Shown here in pieces: positions 1-6,526 of a stretch of 12,203 nt of DNA; position 1 is the first letter of the stretch; the number at the start of each line of letters is the position of its first letter. Where the stretch lies: NCBI GenBank assembly GCA_030606095.1, contig JAUWHC010000040.1, positions 1 to 12,203 of the forward strand. Reading direction: 5' to 3'. Made by a program: the position numbers and the translations under genes. The stretch comes from Promethearchaeota archaeon (lineage in GTDB: Archaea; Asgardarchaeota; Lokiarchaeia; Sigyniarchaeales; SOKP01). A model generated the notes under the pieces. That model made no database searches. It saw only the letters and a program-made list of their open reading frames with translations, and was not told the origin of the DNA.

Positions 1-140
1 CCAATTTCGCTATTTGAAGGCTCTTGAGTTAAATGGATTTTTAAACCTTTCAAGCTTAAAAAGCCAGCCAATAATCTGCTATGCGTTGAGCTTCCAGAGC
101 CGTCAATGCCATCAAAGACAATAAATAATGTTTGTTGCAT
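1..140 (-). CDS. Thymidylate kinase-like P-loop protein (5' part only)
   Basis: The first 46 codons of a protein run off the left edge of the window. It opens MQQTLFIVFDGIDGSGSSTH, which is the beta1 strand and P-loop of the dTMP kinase family. It continues to an IHLTQEPSNSEIG stretch that matches the TREPGGTxIG region of that family, where the arginine of the DR(E)P-type loop would sit. Thymidylate kinase phosphorylates dTMP to dTDP in the cytosol. The oddity is that the Walker A lysine (GxxxxGK[ST]) is replaced by serine: G-I-D-G-S-G-S-S-T. The start codon is ATG with no Shine-Dalgarno. It is divergent from the zinc ribbon gene at 416, with 275 bases between them. Membership of the family is clear; whether it is the main dTMP kinase or a paralogue with another role cannot be told from this fragment. 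Confidence 0.8.
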   Translation of the reverse strand, partial: MQQTLFIVFDGIDGSGSSTHSRLLAGFLSLKGLKIHLTQEPSNSEI

Positions 141-415
141 CGTTTATTTCATGCTAAATTATTATTTGAATCTATAAATATTAATAGGAAAATATTGTAA
201 TTTCTCTATATATTATTAATCATTTGAATTTTAACTAATTTAGGTTTTAAGGTTGATAAGCATTTTCTCTACTTAAAGAGTGAAGTTATATAAATTAATT
301 AAATTTTTAGTACAATCATAACCATTAGATTAAAACTTTAAAGGAAAATATGTATTCAATATCTTAATACATTTGCATTAATAAGTTAATTCAAAAAAAA
401 ATTAAGAAGATAAGT

Positions 416-832
416 ATGGCAACAAGAAATCCCACAGGATTTTGTCCTAATTGCAAACAAAATGTTTTATTAGTTAGAGAAGAGATAAATTGGCCATTAG
501 CAATAATTTTATTGTGTTTTACGGCAGGAATTGGTCTTATTATATATTTAATAATTTATTATAGCAAAACTGAAGATCGCTGTATTCACTGTCGCTCTCA
601 AATTACAGCAATACAAGCCCCTTACGCCCAACCTGCGCAACAAATAGCTCAAAATGTTCAAAATCCATATCACTTTCAGATTGAAACTCAAAAGCAGCAA
701 AAAAGTGAATATAAAGTTAGTGAATCGATTGAAGGTGTTAAAACCATACAACCGAATTTCTGTCCATTCTGTGGAGAGAGCTTAGAAAATAAGGACGCAA
801 CATTTTGCCCACATTGTGGCACGAAAGTTTAA
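416..832 (+). CDS. LITAF-like membrane zinc ribbon protein, paralogue 1
   Basis: A 138-residue protein. Residues 10-59 have the layout C10-P-N-C13, a hydrophobic helix at about 27-49 with a central FTAGIG, then C56-I-H-C59. This is the architecture of the LITAF/SIMPLE domain, in which two CxxC knuckles flanking a hydrophobic segment come together on one zinc while the segment dips into the membrane. Similar small prokaryotic membrane zinc ribbons exist, so homology to eukaryotic LITAF is an inference. A glutamine-rich linker (about 65-97) leads to a second ordinary zinc ribbon, C116-x2-C119 and C131-x2-C134. There is no signal peptide. The ATG at 416 follows a purine-rich stretch (aagaagataag) with no clean Shine-Dalgarno. 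A paralogue sharing VREEI and FTAGxGLxIYLxIYY lies 448 bases downstream on the same strand, so the pair arose by duplication. The function is unknown; a scaffold or membrane-associated binding role is plausible. Confidence 0.85.
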   Translation: MATRNPTGFCPNCKQNVLLVREEINWPLAIILLCFTAGIGLIIYLIIYYSKTEDRCIHCRSQITAIQAPYAQPAQQIAQNVQNPYHFQIETQKQQKSEYKVSESIEGVKTIQPNFCPFCGESLENKDATFCPHCGTKV

Positions 833-1280
833 TTTATTAAATAATTCCCCATTAAAAATATAATCGACATCTTATACTAAATAGATCGTTTTCGTGGATA
901 GAATAAATATTGGGGCTTTTTTCTTTTCTCAAGTATGTTTTCTCAATTGATAATATTTTTTGTACTCTGAAATAGATTCTATTGTCAGTTACCCATATTT
1001 TATCGACCAAAATATTAAGAATTCCAATGTTTCCAGCACTATAGACCTGAAACGATGTCAATTTTTCCATTGTTGAACTCTCAAAAATAGTTTCATATAC
1101 TTAGATTTAAACTTAGTTTTTAATAACCTCACGGATTTTAAAATTGAAAAATGTAAAAAAATTAGAGGCTCTTTTAAAAATTGGACTCCAAATTTTTTTT
1201 AATCTCTTGATGTCAACTTTAATTAAAGAATAAATAATATTACTGAAAATAGATAAAGGAGGTAAAAAAAAATTACAACA
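833..1280. other. 448-base gap between the two zinc ribbon paralogues
   Basis: This AT-rich stretch holds no gene I can support. A minus-strand open frame at 852-1070 (72 codons from ATG, starting MEKLTSFQVYSAGNIG) stays open for ten further codons upstream before a stop at 1101-1103. It matches no family I recognise, has no visible promoter or ribosome binding site, and may be chance or a decayed gene piece. The right end (from about 1230) carries the leader of the second paralogue, including a strong Shine-Dalgarno at 1255-1262. Confidence 0.5.
1255..1262 (+). promoter_or_regulatory. Strong Shine-Dalgarno at unusual distance
   Basis: AAAGGAGG lies 18 bases before the ATG at 1281, further than the usual 5-10. 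It sits 9 bases before an in-frame ATT at 1272 (ATT ACA ACA ATG). Either the site is not used as such, the mRNA loops, or translation starts at the non-canonical ATT. Most other genes here have no Shine-Dalgarno. Confidence 0.5.
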
Positions 1281-1649
1281 ATGTATTGCTCTAATTGTAA
1301 GACAAATGTTCTTACAGTAAGAGAAGAAATTGATTTATGTTTGGTAATTATTTTATGTATATTTACCGCAGGGTTTGGATTACTTATTTATCTCGCAATT
1401 TACTACGATAAAAAACCAATTCATTGTGTTCACTGTAAAGCTATTTGCCGACCCAATTTATCGGAACAAACCAATAATCATTCAACTCTAAAAACTAACG
1501 AAGTTGAAAGTTATCAAGAGGTTAAACTTTACAAAGCAAATGAGCCCGCAATTGAAGAACGTTCCAAGTTTTGCCATAACTGTGGAGTACAACTTTCTGA
1601 GAGAGAAGGGTTAAAATTTTGTGCGTTCTGTGGTACAAAAAATAAGTAA
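1281..1649 (+). CDS. LITAF-like membrane zinc ribbon protein, paralogue 2
   Basis: A 122-residue paralogue of the gene at 416. It shows C3-S-N-C6, a hydrophobic helix at about 20-42 (with FTAGFG in the middle) and C49-V-H-C52, followed by a hydrophilic linker of about 45 residues and a C-terminal zinc ribbon with C98-x2-C101 and C114-x2-C117 (the last as CAFCGTK). All eight cysteines of both metal sites are kept, which argues that both copies are functional. The N-terminus is shorter than in paralogue 1, leaving only two residues before the first cysteine; an upstream in-frame ATT would add three more. The linkers have diverged freely while the two zinc modules have not. It is predicted to be membrane-associated with the zinc modules on the cytosolic side. 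It converges with tyrA, whose stop lies 11 bases away. The molecular role is unknown. Confidence 0.85.
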   Translation: MYCSNCKTNVLTVREEIDLCLVIILCIFTAGFGLLIYLAIYYDKKPIHCVHCKAICRPNLSEQTNNHSTLKTNEVESYQEVKLYKANEPAIEERSKFCHNCGVQLSEREGLKFCAFCGTKNK

Positions 1650-1660
1650 ACATTTATTTT

Positions 1661-2566
1661 TCATTTTCTTTTTTTTAAAATATTCATAAATTCATAAAAG
1701 TACTTGTAAGAATTCTCAAAGTAATCATCTTCTTTAGAATATTCTAAGCTTTGAGAAAAAATTTCACTAAAACCTATAACATTTTTTTCTTCAATTATTT
1801 TCTTATATTTATGGAGCAATTTTTCGAATAAATCTAAGATTTTAAGAAACTCTTTATTTTCCATTTGGATTTCTCCAAACATTTCCATTTCTCTCTGGAT
1901 AATACTCTCTGCAAAAACTTTTTGGAGCAAGAAAGTAGTACCTGTGTATCTAGTTAATTCATTCAAAGGTTCATTAGTACTTCTAAGAAGATTTAGAAAA
2001 AGAATGTTCAACATATGTGGTACGCCTAAAGTTAGAGCTATTCTCTTATCGTGTATCTCTGGTAAGGTTTCAGTAATTATTAGTCCATCAAATTTAAATA
2101 AATTCAATAGTTCATTAATTAATTCATCGTATTGGTCAGTTCCTCCAACTTTTAATACCATCATAAAATAATTTTTCATATCTTTTATTCCTGGACCAAA
2201 CATGGGATGTAGTGAAATGCAATTTACTGGAAAATTATTTTTTATTTCTGTCAGTGCTTCAAAAACGGCATATTTTAAAGAAGTAATATCAAAGACTATC
2301 GCATTTTCTTTCAAAAAGGGTGCTATTTTTCTTATCATATCAGGAGTAGAGCTTATTGGGATTGAGATCATAACAATATCGGCGTTTTTAACGCTTTTTT
2401 CAAGCGATAGCTCGTAATTAACACCCAGCTCTATTACTGCTTTTTTTAATTTATCTTCGTTTCGAGCAAATAAAGTTATAGCAAAACCATGTTTTTTGAA
2501 AAATCTTCCAAAAACTTTACCCATTCCACCAGAACCGCCAATAATAGTAAATCTTTTACCCAACAT
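1661..2566 (-). CDS. tyrA: Prephenate dehydrogenase (archaeal TyrA type)
   Basis: A 301-residue enzyme expected to oxidise and decarboxylate prephenate to 4-hydroxyphenylpyruvate with NAD(P)+ in tyrosine synthesis. The Rossmann start is G10-G-S-G-G-M-G16. An arginine after beta2 (FARNEDK, about 34-40) hints at NADP use. The substrate side has the family motif SLHPMFGPG at 118-126, DITSLK at 93-98, and later histidines at H172 (EIHDKR) and H184 (GVPHM), in the regions where the family carries catalytic and substrate-binding residues. This GGxxGxG form is the one seen in archaeal TyrA. There is no fused chorismate mutase or ACT domain, so feedback control by tyrosine through an ACT domain is not expected. 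Its ATG overlaps the aroE stop by one base (TAATG), so the two are co-transcribed and probably translationally coupled. Arogenate dehydrogenase activity is the main alternative. Confidence 0.9.
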   Translation of the reverse strand: MLGKRFTIIGGSGGMGKVFGRFFKKHGFAITLFARNEDKLKKAVIELGVNYELSLEKSVKNADIVMISIPISSTPDMIRKIAPFLKENAIVFDITSLKYAVFEALTEIKNNFPVNCISLHPMFGPGIKDMKNYFMMVLKVGGTDQYDELINELLNLFKFDGLIITETLPEIHDKRIALTLGVPHMLNILFLNLLRSTNEPLNELTRYTGTTFLLQKVFAESIIQREMEMFGEIQMENKEFLKILDLFEKLLHKYKKIIEEKNVIGFSEIFSQSLEYSKEDDYFENSYKYFYEFMNILKKRK

Positions 2567-3435
2567 TATTTTTTCCCTAAAAATTCAACTACTTTTTCTT
2601 TCATTAAGTTTAAATTCGGTTTTTTACCAGTCCACCATTCAAATGCTAAAGCGCCTTGATTGACAAACATATCTAATCCACCTAGTGTTTTGCAACCAAT
2701 TTTTCTAGCTTCTTTTAATAATCGAGTTTCGAGAGGATTATATACGATATCAAATACAAACAAATTATTGTGTAGTATTTCCTCAGATATCGGCGATTCT
2801 TCAATATTTGGATACATACCAAGTGGAGTAGTGTTTATTAAAATATCTACATCATTTACTAAGTTTTTCAGAGTATTTATACTCATATTCTTTCCTACTG
2901 CTTTAATCATCGTTTTATTAGTCAAATCCTTAGCTAATTTTATTGCTCGCTTTTCTGTTCTATTAGCTATATATACCGCATCTAATTCCTCTGAAATAGC
3001 AAAACTAACTGCTTTAGCCGCCCCTCCTGCACCCAATATTAATGCTTTTTTTCCCGTCATTTCACATCCCGCGTCTAATAAAGCCTTTTTGGCCCCAGAT
3101 GCGTCTGTGTTTTTCCCTATCAAATATTTTCCTTTATTTTTTATAGTATTAACAGCACCAATCTTTTTAGCAAGTGGGTCAATTTCATCTAAATACGGGA
3201 TAATAAATTCTTTATATGGAATAGTAACATTTATTCCTTTTATACCAAACATTTTAAACCCTAACACTGCCTTTTTAAGGCCGTTTGGTGGAATATTAAA
3301 CGCGATATATACATAATCAAGAGAAAGATCTTTAAGGGCAGCATTATGCATTATCGGACTCATACTATGTTCAATTGGGTGTCCAATAACACATAAAACA
3401 TTAGTACGAGCTGTTATATAAGGTTTTTTTAGCAT
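2566..3435 (-). CDS. aroE: Shikimate dehydrogenase
   Basis: A 289-residue NADPH-dependent enzyme that reduces 3-dehydroshikimate to shikimate in the cytosol. The N-terminal substrate domain has HSMSP (S24, S26 bind the shikimate carboxylate), NVTIPYKE with catalytic K75, AVNT with N96, and NTD with catalytic D111. The nucleotide domain has GAGGAAKA at 135-142 and the NADP-phosphate loop ANRTEKR (157-163). Later come NTTPLGM (201-207) and VNQGALAFEWW with Q260. All the family residues I know are present. Length is normal for the family. It is the first gene of an aroE-tyrA pair, read toward the left. A T/A-rich box (about 3454-3463) lies some 20-30 bases before the ATG with no Shine-Dalgarno, consistent with a short leader or leaderless mRNA. 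An inverted-repeat region lies farther upstream. Confidence 0.96.
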   Translation of the reverse strand: MLKKPYITARTNVLCVIGHPIEHSMSPIMHNAALKDLSLDYVYIAFNIPPNGLKKAVLGFKMFGIKGINVTIPYKEFIIPYLDEIDPLAKKIGAVNTIKNKGKYLIGKNTDASGAKKALLDAGCEMTGKKALILGAGGAAKAVSFAISEELDAVYIANRTEKRAIKLAKDLTNKTMIKAVGKNMSINTLKNLVNDVDILINTTPLGMYPNIEESPISEEILHNNLFVFDIVYNPLETRLLKEARKIGCKTLGGLDMFVNQGALAFEWWTGKKPNLNLMKEKVVEFLGKK

Positions 3436-3510
3436 TTTATTACTATAATTATTAAATTTAAAACTATTAATATGTTTAAGGATTAATTCTGATTTCCCTT
3501 TACTAATAAG

Positions 3511-3574
3511 TTCCTTAAAATACCTCTAAATTATCTGTAAATTTTCACAAAAGGGTATTTTAGGAAATCACAGA
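3511..3574. repeat. Two interleaved inverted repeats upstream of aroE
   Basis: Pair A is CCTTAAAATACC (3513-3524) against GGTATTTTAGG (3554-3564), a near-perfect stem with one bulged base. Pair B is TCTGTAAATTTTC (3534-3546) against GAAATCACAGA (3564-3574), an imperfect stem. The arms alternate A1-B1-A2-B2, so the two stems would exclude each other or form a pseudoknot. The region sits between the end of the histidine kinase gene and the start of aroE, 76-139 bases before the aroE ATG. It could be a terminator for the kinase mRNA, an operator for aroE-tyrA, or chance in AT-rich DNA. Confidence 0.35.
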
Positions 3575-3617
3575 TTTTCATTAAATTAATTTTTATTGAA
3601 AAAGTTCTGAATCTATA

Positions 3618-5318
3618 TTAATCTTTTTTTTTTGGAATTGTAAATGTGAAAGTAGAACCCTTTCCTAAGGAACTATCAAAGAATATTTCACCTCCATGTA
3701 AATGGATTAACCTTTTAGTTAAAGGTAAACCTAAACCAGTTCCAGGTATTGAATTAATAATAGGAGAATCAACTCTTTTAAATTCTTCAAAAACTAAATA
3801 ATAATCCTTTTCTTCAATCCCAATACCTGTGTCAATTACCTCAAACTCCCAAAAATCATTTTTTTCCATGATTTTTAATGTTACTCCTCCTTCTATAGTA
3901 AATTTACAGGCATTGCTGAACAGATTATAGAGGATTTCCTTAAATCTAACTATATCAACATAAATTGTGGGATTATTATTCAAACCTTCAATTTTAAAAA
4001 ATAGACTTTTTTCTTTATACAAGGGTTTTATAGTTGAGTGAATTTGATCTAATAACAATTTCAATTCTATTTCTTTAAATTTTAATATTAATTCTCCAGA
4101 TTCGATTTTAGATATATCAAGTATATGATTTATTAGATCTAATAAATGTTCACATGAAAATTTTATATCATTTAGAAAATCACTTTGTTCTTCATTTAAA
4201 ACACCATATGATTGATCTAAAAGTAAATCAGAGAAACCTATTATAGAGTTCAAAGGAGTTCTTAATTCGTGAGACATAGTTGACATGAATTCTGATTTAA
4301 ATTGGGAATTTTTTACAATTTCCGTCATAAATAATTTTTGACTTTCTAGTGCTTCTTGTAACTCTTGAGTTCTAATTTTTACATCTTCTTCAAGCTGTTC
4401 CCTAAATCGGTTTCTTAACTCTTCAACTTTTTTTCTTTCTGTAATATCTCTTGAGAGCCCAAAAAACCCCGTTGCTTTCCCATTTGAATCGTATTTCACA
4501 GAGAATGAGGTTTCGACAAAAATTACTTCTTCATTTTTTTTTATTATTTTTAATTCAAAAAAACTTTCAGAGTTCTTATTTTTTAAAAGAGATTGGAGTA
4601 TTCCCTTAGATATCTCAACAGATTGTTGATCTAATAATTTTTGATAATCAAGTTGATATAATTCTTCTGGAAGATATCCTGTAATTTCACATATAGAACT
4701 ATTGAAAAAAACAAATTTTCCATCTAAATCTATCTCATAATACCCTTCTTTAATATTTTCAAGAATCTTTTGATATTTTCTTTCAGATTCAAGCAATTGT
4801 TGACCACTTTTGCGTAAAAAATCACTAGAACTTTTACTTGAAAAAAAATTCCAAAATTGGATTTCTGGTAATGATTTTTTGGTTTCATATAATTCTTCTT
4901 CTATTTCTAACAATCTTTTTTCAAAATTTTTTTGTTTATTTATATTTTTAGCAACATTTAGAATTACTTTTTTTTCATCAACATAAAAAGGGATTCCAAA
5001 ACCCTCGACAGAAATTATTTGTTTTTTTTTAGTTATTAATTCAAATTCTATATATTTAGATTTATTACAAATATTTTTTATAAATTTAGATAAGTTCAGA
5101 TTATTACTCTTTGATTTGTCGTAAATTATAAATTCATTCATTGAAAGGTTTCTAATTTCGTTTTTATCTTTATAACCAAGAGTTATTATAAAGTTTATAT
5201 TGGTATCTAGAAGATTTCCTTTAAGATCATGAACAAATAACAAATCAGGTGAATATTCTAATAGTAAATTATATTTAAGCCCTAGATCAAAATACTCATT
5301 TTTATCTTCTATTGACAT
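3618..5318 (-). CDS. Soluble PAS-PAS sensor histidine kinase
   Basis: A 566-residue protein from the ATG at 5318. The order is PAS 1 (about 14-130), PAS 2 with PAC tail (about 179-298, ending GLSRDITERKK), a charged helix or coiled coil (about 298-340), HisKA (about 341-408) and HATPase (about 450-566). The phosphoacceptor is H350 in SHELRTPL. The N-box has N469 (LFSNACKFT), G1 is DTGIGI from D496, and G2 is GTGLGL at 526-531, so the ATPase looks complete. There is no membrane segment or signal peptide, so it senses a cytosolic cue, perhaps redox, light or a small ligand, through the PAS folds. No response regulator lies in the window. A TTG at 5351 would add 11 residues, but a TTTATA box at 5365-5370 predicts transcription starting near 5341, downstream of that TTG, which favours the ATG. 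It is divergent from aroK. Confidence 0.92.
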   Translation of the reverse strand: MSIEDKNEYFDLGLKYNLLLEYSPDLLFVHDLKGNLLDTNINFIITLGYKDKNEIRNLSMNEFIIYDKSKSNNLNLSKFIKNICNKSKYIEFELITKKKQIISVEGFGIPFYVDEKKVILNVAKNINKQKNFEKRLLEIEEELYETKKSLPEIQFWNFFSSKSSSDFLRKSGQQLLESERKYQKILENIKEGYYEIDLDGKFVFFNSSICEITGYLPEELYQLDYQKLLDQQSVEISKGILQSLLKNKNSESFFELKIIKKNEEVIFVETSFSVKYDSNGKATGFFGLSRDITERKKVEELRNRFREQLEEDVKIRTQELQEALESQKLFMTEIVKNSQFKSEFMSTMSHELRTPLNSIIGFSDLLLDQSYGVLNEEQSDFLNDIKFSCEHLLDLINHILDISKIESGELILKFKEIELKLLLDQIHSTIKPLYKEKSLFFKIEGLNNNPTIYVDIVRFKEILYNLFSNACKFTIEGGVTLKIMEKNDFWEFEVIDTGIGIEEKDYYLVFEEFKRVDSPIINSIPGTGLGLPLTKRLIHLHGGEIFFDSSLGKGSTFTFTIPKKKD

Positions 5319-5364
5319 GAAAGGATTATAGATTTTTGATTTAAATAACAAATATACAATAAAT

Positions 5365-5370
5365 TATAAA
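5365..5370 (-). promoter_or_regulatory. TATA box for the histidine kinase gene
   Basis: Reading leftward the bases are TTTATA, the archaeal consensus. With the usual 25-27 base offset, transcription would start near 5341, giving a leader of about 23 bases before the ATG at 5318. Inferred from position only. Confidence 0.45.
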
Positions 5371-5442
5371 TATTTAAATCTCATCTATTAGTAAATTATA
5401 ATAAATTAAAGATTGAACAAATTTTTTTTCATGTAATTTTTC

Positions 5443-5453
5443 AAATATACATA
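5443..5453 (+). promoter_or_regulatory. Probable TATA box for aroK
   Basis: AAATATACATA is centred about 32 bases before the ATG at 5480, which fits a nearly leaderless transcript. No Shine-Dalgarno lies between it and the ATG. It shares the 128-base divergent region with the histidine kinase promoter. Confidence 0.35.
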
Positions 5454-5479
5454 ACTAAATAAGTTAATTTCTGTTTATT

Positions 5480-6004
5480 ATGAAAAAAAAGTCTATTGCT
5501 CTTATCGGTTTTATGGCTACCGGAAAAACTACATTAGGAAATGCATTAGCAGATTATCTTGGAAAGGGTTACAAATTTATAGAAACCGATCAACTAATTA
5601 TAGAGATGGCTGGTAAATCAATCCAGAAAATATTTTCTGAAGATGGAGAAGAAAAATTTAGAGAATATGAGATTGAAGCGTGTAAGAAGGCAGCATATTT
5701 TAAAAAAGCTGTTATATCGTGCGGGGGAGGAATTGTTTTAAACAAAGAAAACATTGAAAATTTAAAAAAAACCTGTCATATCGTTTTATTAACAGCTAGC
5801 CCCAAAGAAATTTATAATAGAGTAATGAAAGATGGGAAAGAGACTAGACCCGTAATCGACAAAGAAGATCCAATGAAAGAAATCGAAAGCGCATTGAAAC
5901 AAAGAGAACCTTATTATAATGTATCAGCAAAAATTGTTATTGACACCACAGGCAAAACAATTGATGAAATCTCAAGGGAGATCATTGAAAAAACTAATAT
6001 TTGA
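5480..6004 (+). CDS. aroK: Shikimate kinase, bacterial AroK type
   Basis: A 174-residue kinase that transfers phosphate from ATP to the 3-hydroxyl of shikimate. The Walker A loop is GFMATGKTT (10-18) with K16. ETD carries D37, which binds shikimate; FREYE has R61; CGGGIV holds the glycine triplet G82-G84; the lid has R123 (ETRP); and R142 lies in QREPYY. All the key residues of the P-loop AroK/AroL family are present and the length is typical. Many archaea use an unrelated GHMP-type shikimate kinase, so finding the bacterial type beside an archaeal-style class I aroD and tyrA suggests replacement by transfer at some time. The start is ATG with a TATA-like box just upstream. The frame directly after its TGA stop encodes the relic of a winged-helix regulator. 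Confidence 0.95.
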   Translation: MKKKSIALIGFMATGKTTLGNALADYLGKGYKFIETDQLIIEMAGKSIQKIFSEDGEEKFREYEIEACKKAAYFKKAVISCGGGIVLNKENIENLKKTCHIVLLTASPKEIYNRVMKDGKETRPVIDKEDPMKEIESALKQREPYYNVSAKIVIDTTGKTIDEISREIIEKTNI

Positions 6005-6019
6005 GAGAATAGAAAGAAA

Positions 6020-6154
6020 TTGAAAAAATTTGGTTATAAGCGTTTTAAGAATAAAAAACCTAATACGCTCCTTAAACTTAGTGAGGGCGGCAGGAAAGCT
6101 TTTGAAGAGTATCGGAAAAATTTAACGCAAATTCTAGGAAGTATAAATAATTAA
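6020..6154 (+). pseudogene. C-terminal relic of a winged-helix regulator
   Basis: An open stretch ending in TAA at 6152-6154 encodes about 44 residues that end the way archaeal winged-helix (HTH_34/MarR-like) regulators do: a wing-like KNKKPNTLLKLSE, then GGRKAFEEYRKNLTQILGSI, which matches the usual LTEKGRKAFEEYxxxLxxIL dimerisation helix. The helix-turn-helix itself is missing. The only in-frame start is a TTG at 6020. The frame is continuous with aroK, being separated from it by the aroK TGA and 15 bases, so insertion or deletion during duplication or transfer could have left it. It could be a short peptide that is still made, but a decayed gene end is more likely. The family assignment is by eye. 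Confidence 0.6.
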
Positions 6155-6240
6155 TTTAATATATTTTTAACATGAGTCTATTTACATTTTCACTTCTATT
6201 TGTAAAGATGACATAACGCAAATTTATTGTAAAACCTAAA

Positions 6241-6255
6241 TTTAAATTTAAAAAA
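6241..6255 (+). promoter_or_regulatory. TATA-like element for the small zinc ribbon gene
   Basis: TTTAAATTTAAAAAA lies so that transcription would start near 6276, about 15 bases before the ATG at 6291. This placement argues against the alternative TTG start at 6264. Confidence 0.4.
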
Positions 6256-6290
6256 CCTATTATTTGTTCAAAAAACCTTCGAGAAAAAAA

Positions 6291-6464
6291 ATGGCAGAAA
6301 CTAAACGAACCAAATGTGAAAAATGTGGAGAAGAAAATCCTCGAAAATTACACGAAGAACCCGATAAAACACAGGTACTCTATTATTCAATGCAGGGGGC
6401 TCCAGTTTATAAAAAACGAATTAAATGCGGTAGTTGCGGTAATGTATTTGATAGAGAACAATAA
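6291..6464 (+). CDS. Small zinc ribbon protein, 57 residues
   Basis: This protein begins MAETKRTKCEKCGEENP and has two CxxC knuckles, C9-x2-C12 and C46-x2-C49 (CGSCGNVFD), 33 residues apart. That is enough to form one treble-cleft or ribbon zinc site around a central strand region, LYYSMQGAPVYKKR. It is highly charged, with no membrane segment and no signal peptide. Small basic zinc ribbons of this kind in archaea are often ribosome-, RNA-polymerase- or nucleic-acid-associated, but I do not recognise the family and assign no function. The frame extends to a TTG at 6264, but the ATG is preferred from the TATA position and the better-looking N-terminus. It is a single-gene transcript: its own TATA-like element lies upstream and a hairpin terminator follows 8 bases after the stop. 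Confidence 0.8.
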   Translation: MAETKRTKCEKCGEENPRKLHEEPDKTQVLYYSMQGAPVYKKRIKCGSCGNVFDREQ

Positions 6465-6471
6465 ATATAAT

Positions 6472-6520
6472 TTCTTATCTGTTATTAAATAATAATTGAT
6501 AAGAGTTTCTTATTCTTTTC
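6472..6520 (+). terminator. Hairpin plus T-rich tail
   Basis: TTCTTATC (6472-6479) pairs with GATAAGAG (6498-6505), and an inner TTATT (6482-6486) pairs with AATAA (6491-6495) around an AAAT loop. The hairpin is followed at once by a T-rich run (TTTCTTATTCTTTT). It lies 8 bases after the zinc ribbon stop and just before the thiolase TATA box, so it should separate the two transcripts. Confidence 0.55.
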
Positions 6521-6526
6521 ATATTT

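Noticed and set aside
141..415. Possible small RNA or extra gene in the divergent region left of the first zinc ribbon gene
   Set aside because: Only short AT-rich frames and weak 4-base stems are visible; it is adequately explained as two promoters.
548..751. Minus-strand 67-codon frame opposite the first zinc ribbon gene
   Set aside because: It is a shadow of a gene whose paralogue confirms the plus-strand reading.
852..1070. A 72-codon minus-strand frame between the zinc ribbon paralogues
   Set aside because: It has no recognisable family, promoter or ribosome binding site and sits in AT-rich DNA; its ten-codon open extension before the ATG does not resemble a known protein either. Kept only as a note in the gap entry.
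2660..3316. A 218-codon plus-strand open frame opposite aroE
   Set aside because: It is the antisense shadow of a clearly conserved aroE gene and its product is a low-information run of hydrophobic and serine residues.
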